A stretch of DNA of 64,000 nucleotides. Origin: Symsagittifera roscoffensis. Taxonomy: Eukaryota > Xenacoelomorpha > Acoela > Convolutidae. The position numbers were made by a program, and so were the translations under genes. Below, one piece after another: positions 42,590 through 55,205 of this stretch. The stretch lies in assembly GCF_963678635.1 (NCBI RefSeq), contig NC_087062.1:3931556-3995555 (forward strand). Reading direction: 5' to 3'. Numbering within the stretch: position 1 is the first letter of the stretch; the number at the start of each line of letters is the position of its first letter. The notes beneath the pieces were generated by a model. It did no database searches and was not told where the DNA came from. It saw only the letters and a list, made by a program, of their open reading frames with translations.

Positions 42590-43125
42590 AAAAGGAGCCA
42601 TCTCGTGTTTTGATTGCAGAACGCCGCCAATATTCTTATATGAAATCTGCAGTTCATTTTTGAGAAAAGTACTCCAGAAGGGAACTTTTCCGTACTTTGG
42701 TTTTGATTATAAATATAATGCAGGACAAGAGGGTAACATGCAAATGGTATCAAAAACCAGCAGACACTGGTCTATACTAAATTTAAAAAACTCAGTACAA
42801 GAGTAAGGTTACCCAGGCACTGTACATACCGTGTTAAGGAGTACATCTAGTTGGGAACAATTTCAAAAAACAAAGAAAACTAAAAGGACACAGTGGCTGA
42901 TAATTCAGTATCCTGAAAATTAGCACGCATTTTGGCTGCAGACGACCTGTTCAAAGCCATTGAGGCTAAAGGACTGCCCCTGATTACTGAGAATTTTTCT
43001 TCCATTCAAGGATATGAAGCACTAAATCTTATAGTGCAATCTAGATGTACGCAATTCCATTGTTTTGCAAGCAGACTACGATTTTTAACCAAAGTTAAAT
43101 TAATTTTCACTACAAGGAAACGATA
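42590..43125 (+). pseudogene. Penelope-like RT fragment, copy 1
   Basis: Broken frames read LVLIINIMQ and WYQKPADTGLYTNF, resembling the Penelope-like signature in which a FLD-hydrophobic strand is followed by W/Y-x-K-P-T/A-x-T-G-x-Y. A second block (AADDLFKAIEAKGLPL, then ALNLIVQSRC) follows near 42935-43060. The same two blocks recur at 43855-44275. Multiple frameshifts; dead. Confidence 0.45.
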
Positions 43126-43854
43126 ATCATGAGTAACATCGCTGAATTCTTTTTTTATGTCTTGTGTGAGATATACTTCCTTCTATCTCAAACAACCTGT
43201 TTGGCACTAGACCAACAGATTTCAAGAATATAAGACTCACTGTTAGGCGTCCACTTTCAGCAATTAAGGTGTAAGGAATTGGCACAGTTTTTAGTATAGT
43301 TATTACAATATCACAAAAAGGCCGAATAGTTAAACAAATTTGTTAACACTGGAGGCAATACATATAAAAACAAATTCGGGCTTGAGTTTAAAGGCAGCTA
43401 ATTGACGCTGAAAAATTTTTCACAAACTATTTTGGTTATTGTTTCAACAACGTTCATTTCAAAATCAAACTTATAGTTCAAAAACTTCAAGTCGAAATAT
43501 TTGCAAAAAAAATCATTAATAAATTTTGAGGTAAAAAAAAACTTTATATCTAATTGATTATTTTTGGAGGTCTTTTATTTTCGACTAATTTTTTGACAGG
43601 ATGGTTTGTTCGGAAAACAGTATAAATACAAACCGCTCATTTTGCTGGATTTAACGCTCATTTGTGGTTTTAAACTAATGTCTTTTTTCACTTTTGACCG
43701 TATCTGATTTATCTAGTACCATAAAAATCAGGCTAGTTAATAGCATTAAGTCCAGTTTTTAGCAGTAATTTCAAAATAACAGTACAAAATTACGCAATTT
43801 CATGCAATGATAGCATGCTTGCACGTCAGTTGACAAGAACTGAAACGCAACTCG
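43126..43854. other. AT-rich spacer, no gene
   Basis: It separates the two Penelope-like fragments. I see no open frame or structured repeat. Confidence 0.4.
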
Positions 43855-44275
43855 TGTTTTTGATGCCGCCAATTTTCTTTACTCGAATCTACAGTTCATT
43901 CTAGAGAAAGTTTTTCCAGACGGGAACTTTCCGTACCTGGATTTGATTATAAATATATTGCAAGACAAGAAAAAATCCTGCAAATGGTATCAAAAACCAG
44001 CAGATACTGAGAAATGATTTTTTCTGGAAAATGCGCCACAACTCAGTACAAGAGAATGGGAGCCATTTCATAAAACAAAGGAAAATTAAAGGGCACAGTG
44101 GCTGACAAATCAGTATCCTGAAAATTGGCACGCAAAAGTGGCAGCGGACGCTCTTTGCAAAGTCATTGAGGTTATGGTCAAATCGGTTTTAATTCAATCA
44201 GGTGAGGATGTGAAGCCCCAAATAAGATAGTGCAATGTAGAGGTAATAAAAGGCAAAATTTTGCTAGCAGTCTAT
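43855..44275 (+). pseudogene. Penelope-like RT fragment, copy 2
   Basis: Frames read VLPDGNFPYLDLIINILQDKK and CKWYQKPADT, closer to the family signature than copy 1. The following block (AADALCKVIEVM) aligns with copy 1 at 42940. It ends at the boundary with the T/G-rich retroelement. Confidence 0.5.
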
Positions 44276-44361
44276 AATTATTGATGTTATATTTGACGAT
44301 AATTGATGAATGGTTAGGGTGTGATGGTGTTGTATTTGTTGTTGTAGTGTTATTAGGTTAT

Positions 44362-44763
44362 TTAGTTCATATGAGATTTGCGTGGTTTCTGGGGAATTGT
44401 TGTTGGAACGTTCATTGGTAAAGGGGGAGTTTGTCGGGGTTGCTTGGTAAATATGAGAGATGGTAGAGGGGGAATTATTTTGGGATTGGGAGTGAATGGG
44501 TCGAAAGGGGGGTTGAGAAAATGTTGATGGGTTGGGTTCAGAGTTGGCAAATTCGTCTGGGTTTCTATGTCTGAATTATTAAATTGGGAAATTGTATTAA
44601 AAACGGTGATATCTGAATTAGCGTCAGAATCCATGCCGGATGATGTGTTAATATGGGGTGATTCAGGTGGCGGAAAAGCAAAAAGTGGAATGATGGGGAC
44701 TGGGTTTTGGAGATTGGCTGGATGGGAAATTGAACGGTGAAGGGATCCAATTTGTCGGCTCAT
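44362..44763 (-). pseudogene. Env-like C-terminal tail, Pro/Asn-rich
   Basis: 133-codon frame beginning MSRQIGSLHRSI, dominated by Pro, Asn, Thr and Ser and with no membrane segment. Its position after the transmembrane frame at 45074-45475 suggests the cytoplasmic tail of the same env-like protein. The intervening 44764-45073 has frame breaks. Confidence 0.45.
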
Positions 44764-45073
44764 CGTGGGCTAAAAGAATGATTGTTCTGAGATTGACAAC
44801 TTGTTGTCATATGTATCGTCGTTTTGAAATTGTTGTGTTCTTATGTGTTGAATTGGACTTTGTATATGATTTGTCTTGAACTTGCAATATTTACGAGTGC
44901 TAAATTTCTGAAATTTCGTGGTAATAGTGTTAGTTGGTGATTACGATTTAGACTTGGTAGTTGTGGTGCTGTAGGAAAAGTATTTGTGTTATTGTGTGAT
45001 TCGTCATATGTGTTTGGTGTAGTTGATATTTTTGTGTTGTATTCTTTTATTTGTGCATCTAAAAGTATTTTAT

Positions 45074-45475
45074 TTATGGATGGGAAAATATTCCAAAAAA
45101 TCCTGCTAGAAGTTTGCGTGCTGAGCTTGCTTGTCTATGTACTTGTTTGTAGATTGCGCATGTGTTATAAATTCCTTTTAATAAAGAGAAAATAAATCCA
45201 ATAAAATTAAACATTGCGTATAATATAGTCAATCTTTCTAAGATGTAATAGGGCCATCCTAGAAAAGATAAAAGTTCGCTTTTGAAAATTACAAAACTAA
45301 AAATATTGATTGGTGATATATCTTGTGGTCGATACTTTTCGCCGTTTAAATAAATATAATCGTTAATAGCTTTAAAATATCCCTTGTAATCTTGTGCGTA
45401 ATTATCTGAAAACCCTGCGGTTTCTGCAAGTTTTCGTAAATTTTGATCTATTGATTGTGGTTGTATAGTGTCCAT
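45074..45475 (-). pseudogene. Env-like membrane-proximal and transmembrane segment
   Basis: An ectodomain-like stretch (LRKLAETAGFSDNY, KYRPQDISPINIF) is followed by a hydrophobic run (LTILYAMFNFIGFIFSLL) and a basic, Cys-containing tail. It is consistent with the membrane anchor of a retroelement envelope-like glycoprotein. The frame is cut on both sides. Confidence 0.55.
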
Positions 45476-45766
45476 TTTTGTAAGTAGTTCTTGAAATTGT
45501 TGTGTACGTATGTGGTGTTGGATGTCTGATTTTGAGTAGATGCAAATCGATTGTAAATCGATATTTGGGTTTCGGGCAATTGCTCTAATGCTTTCAGGTG
45601 AAATCTTTTTTAGTGGTGTCTTTAGTGTTGGATATGGTGTGAGTAGATACTATTTATCTTCGTGGGGATTTTTAATCGTACAACATTGTGGCTATTTTCT
45701 GATCCACATGGGACTGCTGTATCCCAAAAATAATCTCTTCTTGAAAGTGTATCAACAAAAAATACT

Positions 45767-46192
45767 TTAATTTTGTAGAATATTGGGATTCTTTTTTAAC
45801 ATCGTTTTTTTTTCAAAAACGTATGAAATGGATATTTTTTTGGAACAAGTGTAATACCATAAAATGTTGCCTTCATAATCAATGAAGTTTGATCTGTTTC
45901 CGGATAGTAAATATCCTGCATATGGTATTTTTAGAACTGCTAGTGCTAGTGAATGTAGAACTTGTGTTCTTTCAAGTTCACATAGTTGATGTTGTGTTTC
46001 TAGTTCTGATAATGACAATTCTTGAAATATTCTGCTTATTGTGTAATCTAATTTCATATCTAAATGTTTGTCATAGTGAATTGCGCCAAAATGTGTGTTG
46101 TTCATAAGTGATAGTTCTTGTAATCGTGTACTTTTTGTGTCTTGTGGTTTTAATTTTCCACCGATCTGTCCTGCGTTTTTCTGAAATTTCAC
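45767..46192 (-). pseudogene. Env-like ectodomain fragment
   Basis: 141 codons with a helical, Leu/Glu-rich stretch (SELETQHQLCELERTQ) and a tyrosine/cysteine block (DYEGNILWYYTCSKK). Broken frames continue to about 47.2 kb. Assignment as env-like rests on its position after pol and the downstream membrane anchor. Confidence 0.5.
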
Positions 46193-47118
46193 TGAACCGT
46201 AGGGATTTTCATCAGCGAAATGTGGCCATCGGGTGTACGATTAAAATTCCTGTATTCATGTTGAAACCATTTTTGTATTCGACAAGAGTTTCTGAACATT
46301 GTGTTTTGTAAATTGGCTTGTTGTATTTACATGCAATTTCTGTTTCTGGGTATATTTGAAATCTTGTTAATTTATTTTCTATATTGTGGATGTTTCCAAA
46401 TTTATGATTTGTAGTTCTGATCTGATCAGGGTTTACATGTTTATATGGAATTGATTCAATAAAAATTTTTGTTGAAATTTAACAATTCTAGCGTGTATCT
46501 TTGCTACTTGAAAAACTGTACAGGTTTCTTCGGGAAACCATACAATGGTTGCTTGTGTGCGTGTTGTAGGATCACAATATCATTGGTCGTGTTTGCAAGG
46601 GAGTCTATTTTCTTGATAAAGAATTCTATCGTCTTTTAAGTCGCGTGTAAGTTGTGCTTTCGTAGTAGTTTTTTCCAATCGAAAAACATTTTTTCTTGGT
46701 ATCCTTTATTTTTTGTGTCTGCTTTGCAATTTGAGGGATTATTCATTCCAATCATGTGTGGTATCCAATGTTTATCATGAAGATCATTTGTTCACCTTCC
46801 GTGTGCTCCATTGAAGGGAAATTTTGTATCTAGTCGTATGTGACCTTGGTGTTTTTCAAGTTCGGCTTGATGTGCTAAGTCTGGGAAAACTTGAATATAT
46901 ACAAGTTTTCTGTTTGTACCTATGTTTGGTGTAAGGTTTAGTCGTTTTAATTCGTTTTTACAGTCTTGGGGGCTGAGATGTAATAATCTCTTGATGTTAC
47001 TTTGATAGAAAGATTCATGGTCTAGTCTGTTTTTATTTCCGTTTGAAACTTGTGAACAATGTACTTTCTTTTCGGAAAATGTTGCGGTAAATTTGTATCC
47101 TGTTAATCGGGCTTTTTA

Positions 47119-47162
47119 GTACTCGGGTTTTTAGTACAATTGCTCGGGTTTTTAGTACAATT
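47119..47162. repeat. Short tandem repeat CTCGGGTTTTTAGTACAATT
   Basis: Nearly three copies of a roughly 20-bp unit. It introduces in-frame stops (TAG/TAA on the minus strand) into the env-like region. Confidence 0.85.
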
Positions 47163-47205
47163 TAGCTTCTACATTTGTGGTTTCTATAGCTTGTGAATCG
47201 GATTC

Positions 47206-48945
47206 ACATTGTGTTACTTGGTTTTTAGCATATTTGTGTAATGTTCATTTTCTTCACAATCGAAGTGTGTTACTAATCAATCCTGAGGTCCTGTGCGAGG
47301 AGAAGGATTTTGGTTTGGCTCGGAAAAAATTAGAAAAAGAAGTTGTTGAAGTTTGAGTATCTCCAGAATATACATGTGTATGATAATCTTGAGTTTGGGT
47401 TCTAAAAATTTATATATCCGATTGTCTTCTTTGTATATCTATCGTGTTTATATATTATTTTTGTTGTTCTAAATGGGGGAGGTAAAGATTGAGCTGCTAT
47501 ATTGGGAGGAGCTAATAGAAATGGGTGTAAAATAATGTTATTTAGTCTTACTGTAATTTCGAATTTTAGTGTGAGACTATTTTGTTGAAGTATTTGGATG
47601 TTATGTTCTTGTTTATCTTTGTGGAAATCTTGCTTATTTTGTAATCTATTTAGTGCCCAGTTGTGTAGCCTGCTACTTTCTTGATGTTGACCAAGTAATG
47701 GTGGAGGTGCTACGAATGTATTCCAATCTAGTCGTAGTGGTACATTATTAGATGATTGCTCCTGATATCTCGAATCAAGATGTGTAGGAAAGTTTAGGGG
47801 AAAAGTGTCGAGATATTTGACTTAGAGAAGGTGTAGAGGGAAGGGAAAGTGTTTCCGGTAAAATTGATAGTGTTGTATCAGATGAAACGTCAATTGGGTC
47901 GTTTACTAAATTTGGTTCACCTTGAGTGTAGGTGTGCGTTGCCCAATATGGAAGACGTTCTGTAGTTGCTGGGGGATTAAAAGGATTTTCTCGAATTTGT
48001 TCTGATGTGGGAGTTGAACCTAAGTAGTCTGATGGAATATTTGAAGTGCATTGTTGTGAAGCAGTTGGAGGTGAGCTTGTGGTTTGGATTCACATTGTTT
48101 TACCTGATTTATAGCATATTTATGTAATGTTTTTTCTTCGTTTTCTTCACAATCGTAGTGTGTTACTAGTAAATCCCGAGGTCCTGTTCGATGAGAAGGA
48201 TTTTGATTTGGTTCGGAAAAAATAAAAAAAAGAAGGTGTTGAAATGTGAATAGCTTTAAAATATACATGTGTGTGATAATCCTGAGTATGGGTTATAAAA
48301 AGTTATGTATCCGATTGTCTTTTTAGTGTATCTATCGTATTTATATATTATTTTTGTTGTTATAAATGGGGGAGGTAAAGACTGAGCTGCTATATTGGGA
48401 GGAGCTAATGGAAATGGATGTTGATTAATGTTATTTAGTCTTACTGTAAGTTCGAATTTTAGTGTGAGACTGCTTTGTTGTAGTATTTGGATGTTATTAT
48501 CTTGTATGTCTTTGTGAGTTTCGTGTCGATATTGTAACCTGTTTAGTGCCCAGTTGTAAAGTTTATTACTTTCTTGATGTTGACCAAATAATGATGGGGA
48601 TGCTACGAATGTATTCCAATCTAATCGTAGTGGTATATTATGAGATGATTGTTCTTGATATCGTGAATCAAGATTGTAGGAATATTTAGAGGAAAAATTG
48701 ATGGTGATATCTGACTTAAAGAAGGTGTTGAAGGAAGGGAAAGTGTTTCGGGTAATGTTGATAGTGTTGTATCGAATGAAGCGTCAACTGGGTTGTTTAC
48801 CAAATTTGATTCACCGTGAGGGTATTTGTGCGTTACCCAATATGAAAGACGTTCTGTGGTTGTTGGGGGATTAAAAGGGTTTTCTCTAATTTGTTCTGAT
48901 GTGTGGGTTGAACCTAAGTAATCTGATGAAAGTGCTACTAGAAAG
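47206..48945 (-). repeat. Tandem duplication of an env-region segment, period about 893 bp
   Basis: 47206-48050 and 48087-48945 align throughout, for example GAGGTCCTGT at 47285 and 48178, and GTTGAACCTAAGTA at 48013 and 48907. On the minus strand each unit encodes a Pro/Ser-rich segment and a conserved HKYAINQVKQCES-like or equivalent stretch. Scattered substitutions and indels show that it is not recent. Confidence 0.88.
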
Positions 48946-49174
48946 GTCTAAGGGGTTTTGATGTTGGCGATTGAGGTATATTAAATTGAACAACTGGTTC
49001 TAATGGTTCAGATAATCGTGCGTGTCTTTCTTCAAAAGTATATGGATTGTCTTCGAAAGAAATGCGTTTAGATGATTGGGGGTTTTGGGTACTCGTGGGT
49101 GTTGTTAGATTTTCTTGGGTTGTTGTCGGTGGGGACTGGTGTGGGGGTTTTTGATTAGCAATTTTGAAAAATTT

Positions 49175-49369
49175 CTAAGAGTGGAATTTCTTATGATGAA
49201 AATTTATGTTTATTCCAATATTCTTCAATAAAAAGAAACATGCTAATGCGAATGTGATGATTGCCTTTTTTATACATTTACATATTGTCAGTGTGAGTGA
49301 TGTTAAAAATATGAGGAAAATTACAAGTAGTAGAAAAACATCGATTCTACTAAATAGATTGCAAAACAT
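49175..49369 (-). pseudogene. Hydrophobic double-membrane-segment frame
   Basis: 64 codons with two strongly hydrophobic stretches (VFLLLVIFLIFLTSLTLTI and AIITFALACFFLL) split by a CKCIKK basic patch. It is followed (lower coordinates) by Pro/Ser-rich sequence like an envelope tail. It may be the membrane anchor of a second env-like or accessory frame. Confidence 0.45.
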
Positions 49370-50045
49370 TCAAATAGCTATTAAATTATCGTACCTGAGG
49401 AGGTTATCAAGAATTGTGGAAAGGGATATATATACTTCGAACAGTGAGTAGAAAATTAAAAAAAGATTGCAAAGGTTATGAAAATAATTATTAAAGTTTC
49501 TATTATATCAGTTAAAAATATTATGAAAAAATCAAAGAGGCTTGAAAGTTTTGCGAAAAAGTTTGAAAAGATTTGTTTAAATTTGGTGACTGTTGTTGAA
49601 AGAAGCTTTTAAGTAATGTTTGGTTTGTCAAATCTTTTTAATTTTTTTGGGCTAAATTCGAGTGTGGACGAATTATTTATTGGTTTTTTGACAAGTTGGT
49701 TGGGTTTTGTCAAATGTTGTTGAGGGGTTATTTTGAGGTGTCGGGGAGATCTTAATTGTTTTTTTTAATGGAATAATCGGGGGTCCCCAAGAAATATTCG
49801 TACTTTAGGCTAAATGATCATGTGCTTTTTGTTCATTAGGATAACTTAATATTTTTGCTTGGAAGGTTTTTGAGTGCTAAGTTGGGAAAATATTGTTGAT
49901 CTTTGTAATACTTGATAGGGGAGGGTTGTAATATTGAGATTGTATTTGTTTTAGTTATCAGTTTGTAGAGGTTTGCTTATTTTTGACCTGGAGGTCTTGA
50001 AGTTATAGTTTTAGTTATGCTTAGAGGTGAATATGTGTCGGCTAA

Positions 50046-50342
50046 TTAAGTCGTGTCACCATAAATAAAGTGGTATTTTGGAATGAATTCTGTTGGCTGA
50101 TTTTGAACTAGATCTATTTGAGTGTTTTTCAGCATGTTATTGTGAAAATTGTATGTCAAAACAATTAAAAGGAAGATAATAAGAAATGAAAATGAAAAAT
50201 ATTTTTTAAATTCAACTTTCTTCAATATTTTAGATTGTGGAATGAAGGTTTTATAGTTTTTCCGTGGCTGAATTCTAAGTCGTGATGATTCTCTATGTTC
50301 AGATTTTTCTTTTTGATTCTGTGGTAGTATTTTTTCTGTCAT
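50046..50342 (-). pseudogene. Small single-pass membrane protein after pol
   Basis: 98 codons. The basic N-terminus (EKSEHRESSRLRIQPRKN) is followed by a membrane span (YFSFSFLIIFLLIVLTYNF) and a polar C-terminus, so a type-II topology is likely. It sits directly after the integrase end and may be the start of the env-like gene. The frame is open, but the neighbourhood is decayed. Confidence 0.5.
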
Positions 50343-50349
50343 TTTTTCT

Positions 50350-51360
50350 ATTTTTTTTTTGTTTTTGAGAAATTTGTGTTTTTGCTTGTTGTTTTGTTTT
50401 TGAATTCATTTGTTCATCAGTGTGTTGATTTGATTCTTTTTCTGAATGGTTTTGAACAATTTTTAGACCTGTGGAAGAATATATTTGAGTTAATTCACAG
50501 AGTGCGTAATCTTTTGGGTAATAGGGTAATAGGTTATTTCGATGTTGAACAATTTCTTTTTTTATTTGTGTCAGTTAATTTGTATGTGACATCAGTAGGT
50601 TTGTCAATTATTTGATATGGTCCTTTTCGGAGTGGTTGTATTTTTTTAGATATTCCTTTTTGTGTCGTAAGGTTGGGAATTAAAACAATTGTTCCAATTT
50701 TTTAAATCTGCTGCTGGCTTAAATCGTGAATTGATTTGATTATTTATGTTCTGCCTTTTGAATAATTTTTTTGTTATTTTCTGATAAATTGCGTTATGTT
50801 TTTTATCTAAATTTAAAATCCATTCGGTGTGTGCACCAGAAGCTAATTTTAAAATTTGTGGATGATGACAGTGGTCTTCATCATGGGTATTTCGTGGTGG
50901 ATTAAAACAAATTGAATCTTTGTTTGGTTGACAATAACCTTGTGCATTTTTATGGGCGTTTGCTGTAAACATTATTGGCGTACGTGGTTTTTGGTTGAAT
51001 ACCATTTCAGACGGTGACATTTTTAATGTTGTTGTGATTTGTGAATTATATGAAAGTGGAAATAATTTAACAACTGCTGACCATTCAGTATATCGGGTAT
51101 CATTTCCGTTAATGATACATCTGAGATATTCTTCTAATGAACGGTTCATTCTTCGACTAATCCATTTGTCCAAGGTGCATGAGATGTACGTGGTTTATGT
51201 TTAAAGTTATATAAGTGGCATAATGTGATAATTTCATTATTAATAAATTCAGTGCCATTGTCTGTGACTAAAATTTCGCGTAATCCAAGTTTAGCTATCC
51301 AGTGTTCGTAGAAAGTTGTATATGCATAATAAGCATTACAATGGGGTACTGGGTTGAGTG
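50350..51360 (-). pseudogene. Pol copy A: integrase core and C-terminal part
   Basis: 51360-51175 carries the integrase core motif ILVTDNGTEF after a nonsense TAG at about 51360. 51173-50646 holds the remainder (NRSLEEYLRCIINGND, SPSEMVFNQKPR) after a frame break near 51170. Below 50700 a GPY-type end (RKGPYQIIDKPTDVTYK) reads in yet another frame. The same breaks occur at the equivalent places in copy B. Confidence 0.85.
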
Positions 51361-52997
51361 CTACATAGTGTGTACCATTATATATGAGTTTCCTTCTGAG
51401 GTTGGTGAAATTGGTCCTTTTGTGTCAAATGATATTCTGTGAATAAAATAGAGAATTTGTCCTTTAAAAACTAGTTTTTCTGCGATTTGTTTTTGATTTG
51501 GGTAGTTTTTATTTAATTGGCATATTAAACAATCGTTGCATAATACTTTGATCCATAATGGTGCATTGGGGAAATAAAAACTTTGGATAAAATTAGAGTA
51601 TGTCTTTTCTGATCCTGAATGTCCCTTAGTGTGTAGGGTATGTGAAGTATTGAATGCTATTAACATCCTACTTAAGGGTAGACAAGGTACTTTAAAATCA
51701 GGTGTTTGATATTCTGCGTTTTCATTTATGGTAGTATTGTTGAATTTTCTGAAGTATCTAAGGAGTGTTTTGTTTCCTAAGATTGTGGTATCAGCTTTGT
51801 TTGGCTTAGTTTTGTATTTGTGGCATGATTTATGCTGTCTCATGACGGGGTCAAGGTTTTGGTAATTTTGTAATAATTCCAGTGTGATTTTTTCTGTTGT
51901 TGGTAGGAAAATGTTTTCTATTTCTGTTTTTGATAGGGGTATGGTGTCAAGGGGATCATGTAGAATAAAAACTTGATTTATCGTGTATTTTGAATCGTTT
52001 GGTAACGGTCTTGAGAAATTTATTGTATCAGTTAGGTTTTCCTTTTCTATTGAAGAAAATGGGTGCATCTTATGTGTTTGTTGTTTAATTCGTTTTTGTT
52101 GAGTATTGTTTTCGATCCAATGTGAATATGGAATCGGCTTGAATGTAGTTGTACCTAGTAAACCAACTTCATCATGGTTGTTTTGACAATCTAAATAGTG
52201 TGGAAAGGTTTTTAGATTGTTTATTTGTGATTGTTCTATGTCAGTTTTTACTGCATATATACATTCTAATCGTGGTGAAGTTTCATCTTTAGCGAGATAG
52301 AATTTTTTATTTTGTGGTATTTCAACTGTTGTTTTTCTTGCTAGTAGTTCAGGTGGTGTATTTCTACTAAAAGTGTCAGGTAGTGCAAGGTTTTTTCCTG
52401 CTGTCCATACTATGTGTAAATTTGGAAATTTCACTATGATTAGTTGAAATCTATAAACTCTATGGTTTCGTTTTGATTTTTGTGTAAAAAGAAATATGAT
52501 AGGTTTGTGGTCTGTAGAGAAAAACTTTGGATGTTTTGATTCATGTATCAAAAATTCATATTCTGTTAGAGTGTGTATTATAGTTGTGCATTCTCTCACA
52601 AGAGTAGAGAGTCGTAATTCAGCTTGTGTAAATGGGCGAAAATTTGCTGATATAAGATTCATTTTATTTGTTCCATTGTTGGATTGTAATAATGCTGCAC
52701 CGAGGCCAAAATTTGAAGCATCGCACAATTCATAAAATGGTTGATTAGGATCTGGAATTGTGTTTGAAATTTGTTCAGTGACAAATTTTTTGATTTCTTC
52801 AAATCACGTTTGATGTTCTGTTGCCCATTCAAAATTATTTTGTTGTCTCAGAATGTTATAGAATGGTCTTAAGTATAATTGCATTTTATTTACGTATTTA
52901 CTTAAGAAAATTAACATTCCGAGAAACTCTTGGATTTTCTTTTTGTTTGTAGAAGGTTGGAGTTTTTGAATTGCATCAATTCGTGATTTCAGTGGGG
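51361..52997 (-). pseudogene. Pol copy A: RNase H and integrase N-terminus
   Basis: RNase H begins at CDASNFGLGAALLQS, continues RPFTQAELRLSTLVRE, and has a DHKPI motif. The tether contains WTAGKNLALPDTFSRN. The integrase HHCC zinc region reads HTLHTKGHSG and CNDCLICQ, then the core start SFDTKGPIS. It terminates at TAG after MVHTM. The stretch between RT and RNase H (52729-52997) has a stop near 52808 compared with copy B. Confidence 0.88.
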
Positions 52998-54000
52998 TTA
53001 TAGTGTTTTTTTTTCTATAATATGTCCAAGAAATTTCACGGGTGTTAAGAAAAAATGGGATTTATCTGGGGCTGCTTTCATGTTTTCGTTTTGTGAAATT
53101 TGGTGATTTTTTTCTAGAACTGCGAACATTTCATCTTTGGTTTGTGATTGGATCAAGACATCGTCTAAGTATGTAATTGCATTTTTCTTGAGTATAAATT
53201 GTCTAAATATTTCACTCATAAATGCTGAAAAAACTGCTGGTTCTATGGATATTCTATAGAATAATCTATTAAATTCGTATTGTTGATTTCCAATTACAAA
53301 TTGTGTTAATCGTCGTGATTGTTCGTCGAGGGGCATTTGATTATATGCACTATTCATGTCTGCGGTTGTGAAATATTTACCGTTTATCTTTGTTAAAATT
53401 ACTTGAATTGGTTCTATTGGCCAATTACATTTAGATTCATTAATGAGTGAATTGAGATATCTGGCGTCTAGAACTATTCTTAGTGATTCTCCTGTGGCGA
53501 AGATAATAACAGGGCTAAGAAAGTTGTTTCCTTTTGGTTGTTCTTCTTTATTCAGTGGAGATATGATTTCGTATTGTTCTAGAATGTCAAGTAATCTATT
53601 AACTTTGTCATGTAAGTGAACTGGTACTTTGCTTGCTCTTTGTTTTTTGTAAACTGCGTCAGGGTTCAAGGGTAAAAGTAGTGGTGAATTTATTTTTCCA
53701 ACGTCAAATTTAGATAATGCAAAAACTGTTGGATATCTTAACAGTAAATTGGATAGTTTTTCAAATTCATTCTGTGTTATTTGAGAGTTTTGAAAACTGA
53801 ACATTGTTAAGAATTTTTGTTGCTGTTCTGTAAAGTGTGATATTTTGAATGTTGGTTTAAAATAAGGTGTTTTCGTGAAATAGTGTGTGTTCCTTTCTTC
53901 ATTGCCTCTTATATTATTAATTGATAATTCTTCATCGAGAATTGTCGATTGACATATATCTAGTAATTGTAATATATTATTTATAAAATGTATAAATACT
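52998..54000 (-). pseudogene. Pol copy A: reverse transcriptase
   Basis: Gypsy-type RT with FLSPVIIFATGESLRIVLDAR, ADMNSAYNQMPL, FNRLFYRISIEPAVFSAFM and an intact catalytic YLDDVLIQ. It ends PVKFLGHIIEKK, where a frame break precedes the connection domain. This is the better-preserved of the two RT copies. Confidence 0.88.
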
Positions 54001-55205
54001 CTGCATGCTACTTCTTTTGTGGGGAAGTTGTTGCATTGGTTTCACAATATCTTTAAAGTCCCAAAGTTAAGGTTATTTTATATGGATAACTACTATATAC
54101 ATGTAGAGAAATGATATAAGAGTTTGAGCTTTTCATGTATTTTATGGATGAAATTGTTACTCAAAATAATTTGTGAATTTTTCTAAATTCAAAGACAGAC
54201 ATATAGAGATGTTGTCTGTTTTGACTTTTGTTGTATTGGTGAACTTGTTTAATCGGAAATTCGTAAATGTTTCCTGAGAGTGGTTCAAGTTGTTTTTTTT
54301 GTTTTTAATTATAGATGGGGTAACACTTTGAAAAGAATGGTGGTTGTTTGTTCATTCTTTGGAAGAATGTTAAAGCGGTGTTTTGCATATCTGTATATTT
54401 ATCTTTTATATTAATTTTGCTGTCTAATTAATTGATAGTTGGTATGTATTTTGTGATGAATGGAATTCCAATAATTTTTTGTTTTATATCTGTGATATGG
54501 AATTTTTGTTTAAATGGTTTAATCAGGAGTTCGTTTTGTTCCATTGCTTTAGTGGGAACGAGGAAAAGTTGAATTTTCCCGTACTTTTTTTAAGGTTGAG
54601 CCTTGTGCTGTTGCTAGTCTACTGGTGTTAGTTTCGGGTGTAGAGTTTTGATTTCATTCCAAGTTGTAATATTTATGATATTCGATTCTGCTCCAGTGAC
54701 TATTAAAAAATCTATTTCAAGGTCTGGTGGTTGAAATTCTTTCCTCTTTGGGTTTCCTAAAAGAAAAGGGATTGTCCAAAATTTTTTTTGGTGGTTCTTT
54801 CGGTATATTTTGGTAAATATGATTTGTACTAGAACGTAGTACTTGTTCTTTTTCAAGTTCGTGTAACGTCGTTACATCATTTACTATCTGCTTGATTGGT
54901 ATGTTACTGTTTCTGGGTCTAGTGTGATAATCTAAAAATAATTCCATTTGATTTTCGTAGATATGTGAAAGGAAAGGTTGTTCATATATAACGGTTTCAT
55001 AATCAATTTCAACTTTTATCAAGTTGAGTAAATTGGGTTTCCTGTATCACTTTCACTGTCTGTAGATTCGCAATTAATGTGGTTTTTTGTAATTCAGTAG
55101 TTTCCATGTTATCAATTCCAGGGGGTCTGAATTTGTTTCTTCAGTTGTTTGTACTAAATTTATTTGTCTCTGATGTTTTGGTGTATTGCTTCTATATTTG
55201 TTTCC
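54001..55205 (-). pseudogene. Pol copy A: protease region and gag end
   Basis: The protease-like segment at 54614-54856 includes FLIVTGAES, where the aspartic-protease catalytic D-T/S-G-A reads VTGA, a loss-of-function change. Upstream (54717-55022) is the gag-pol linker (RSSTNHIYQNIPKEPP). Homology with copy B stops abruptly at about 55205. Confidence 0.75.
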
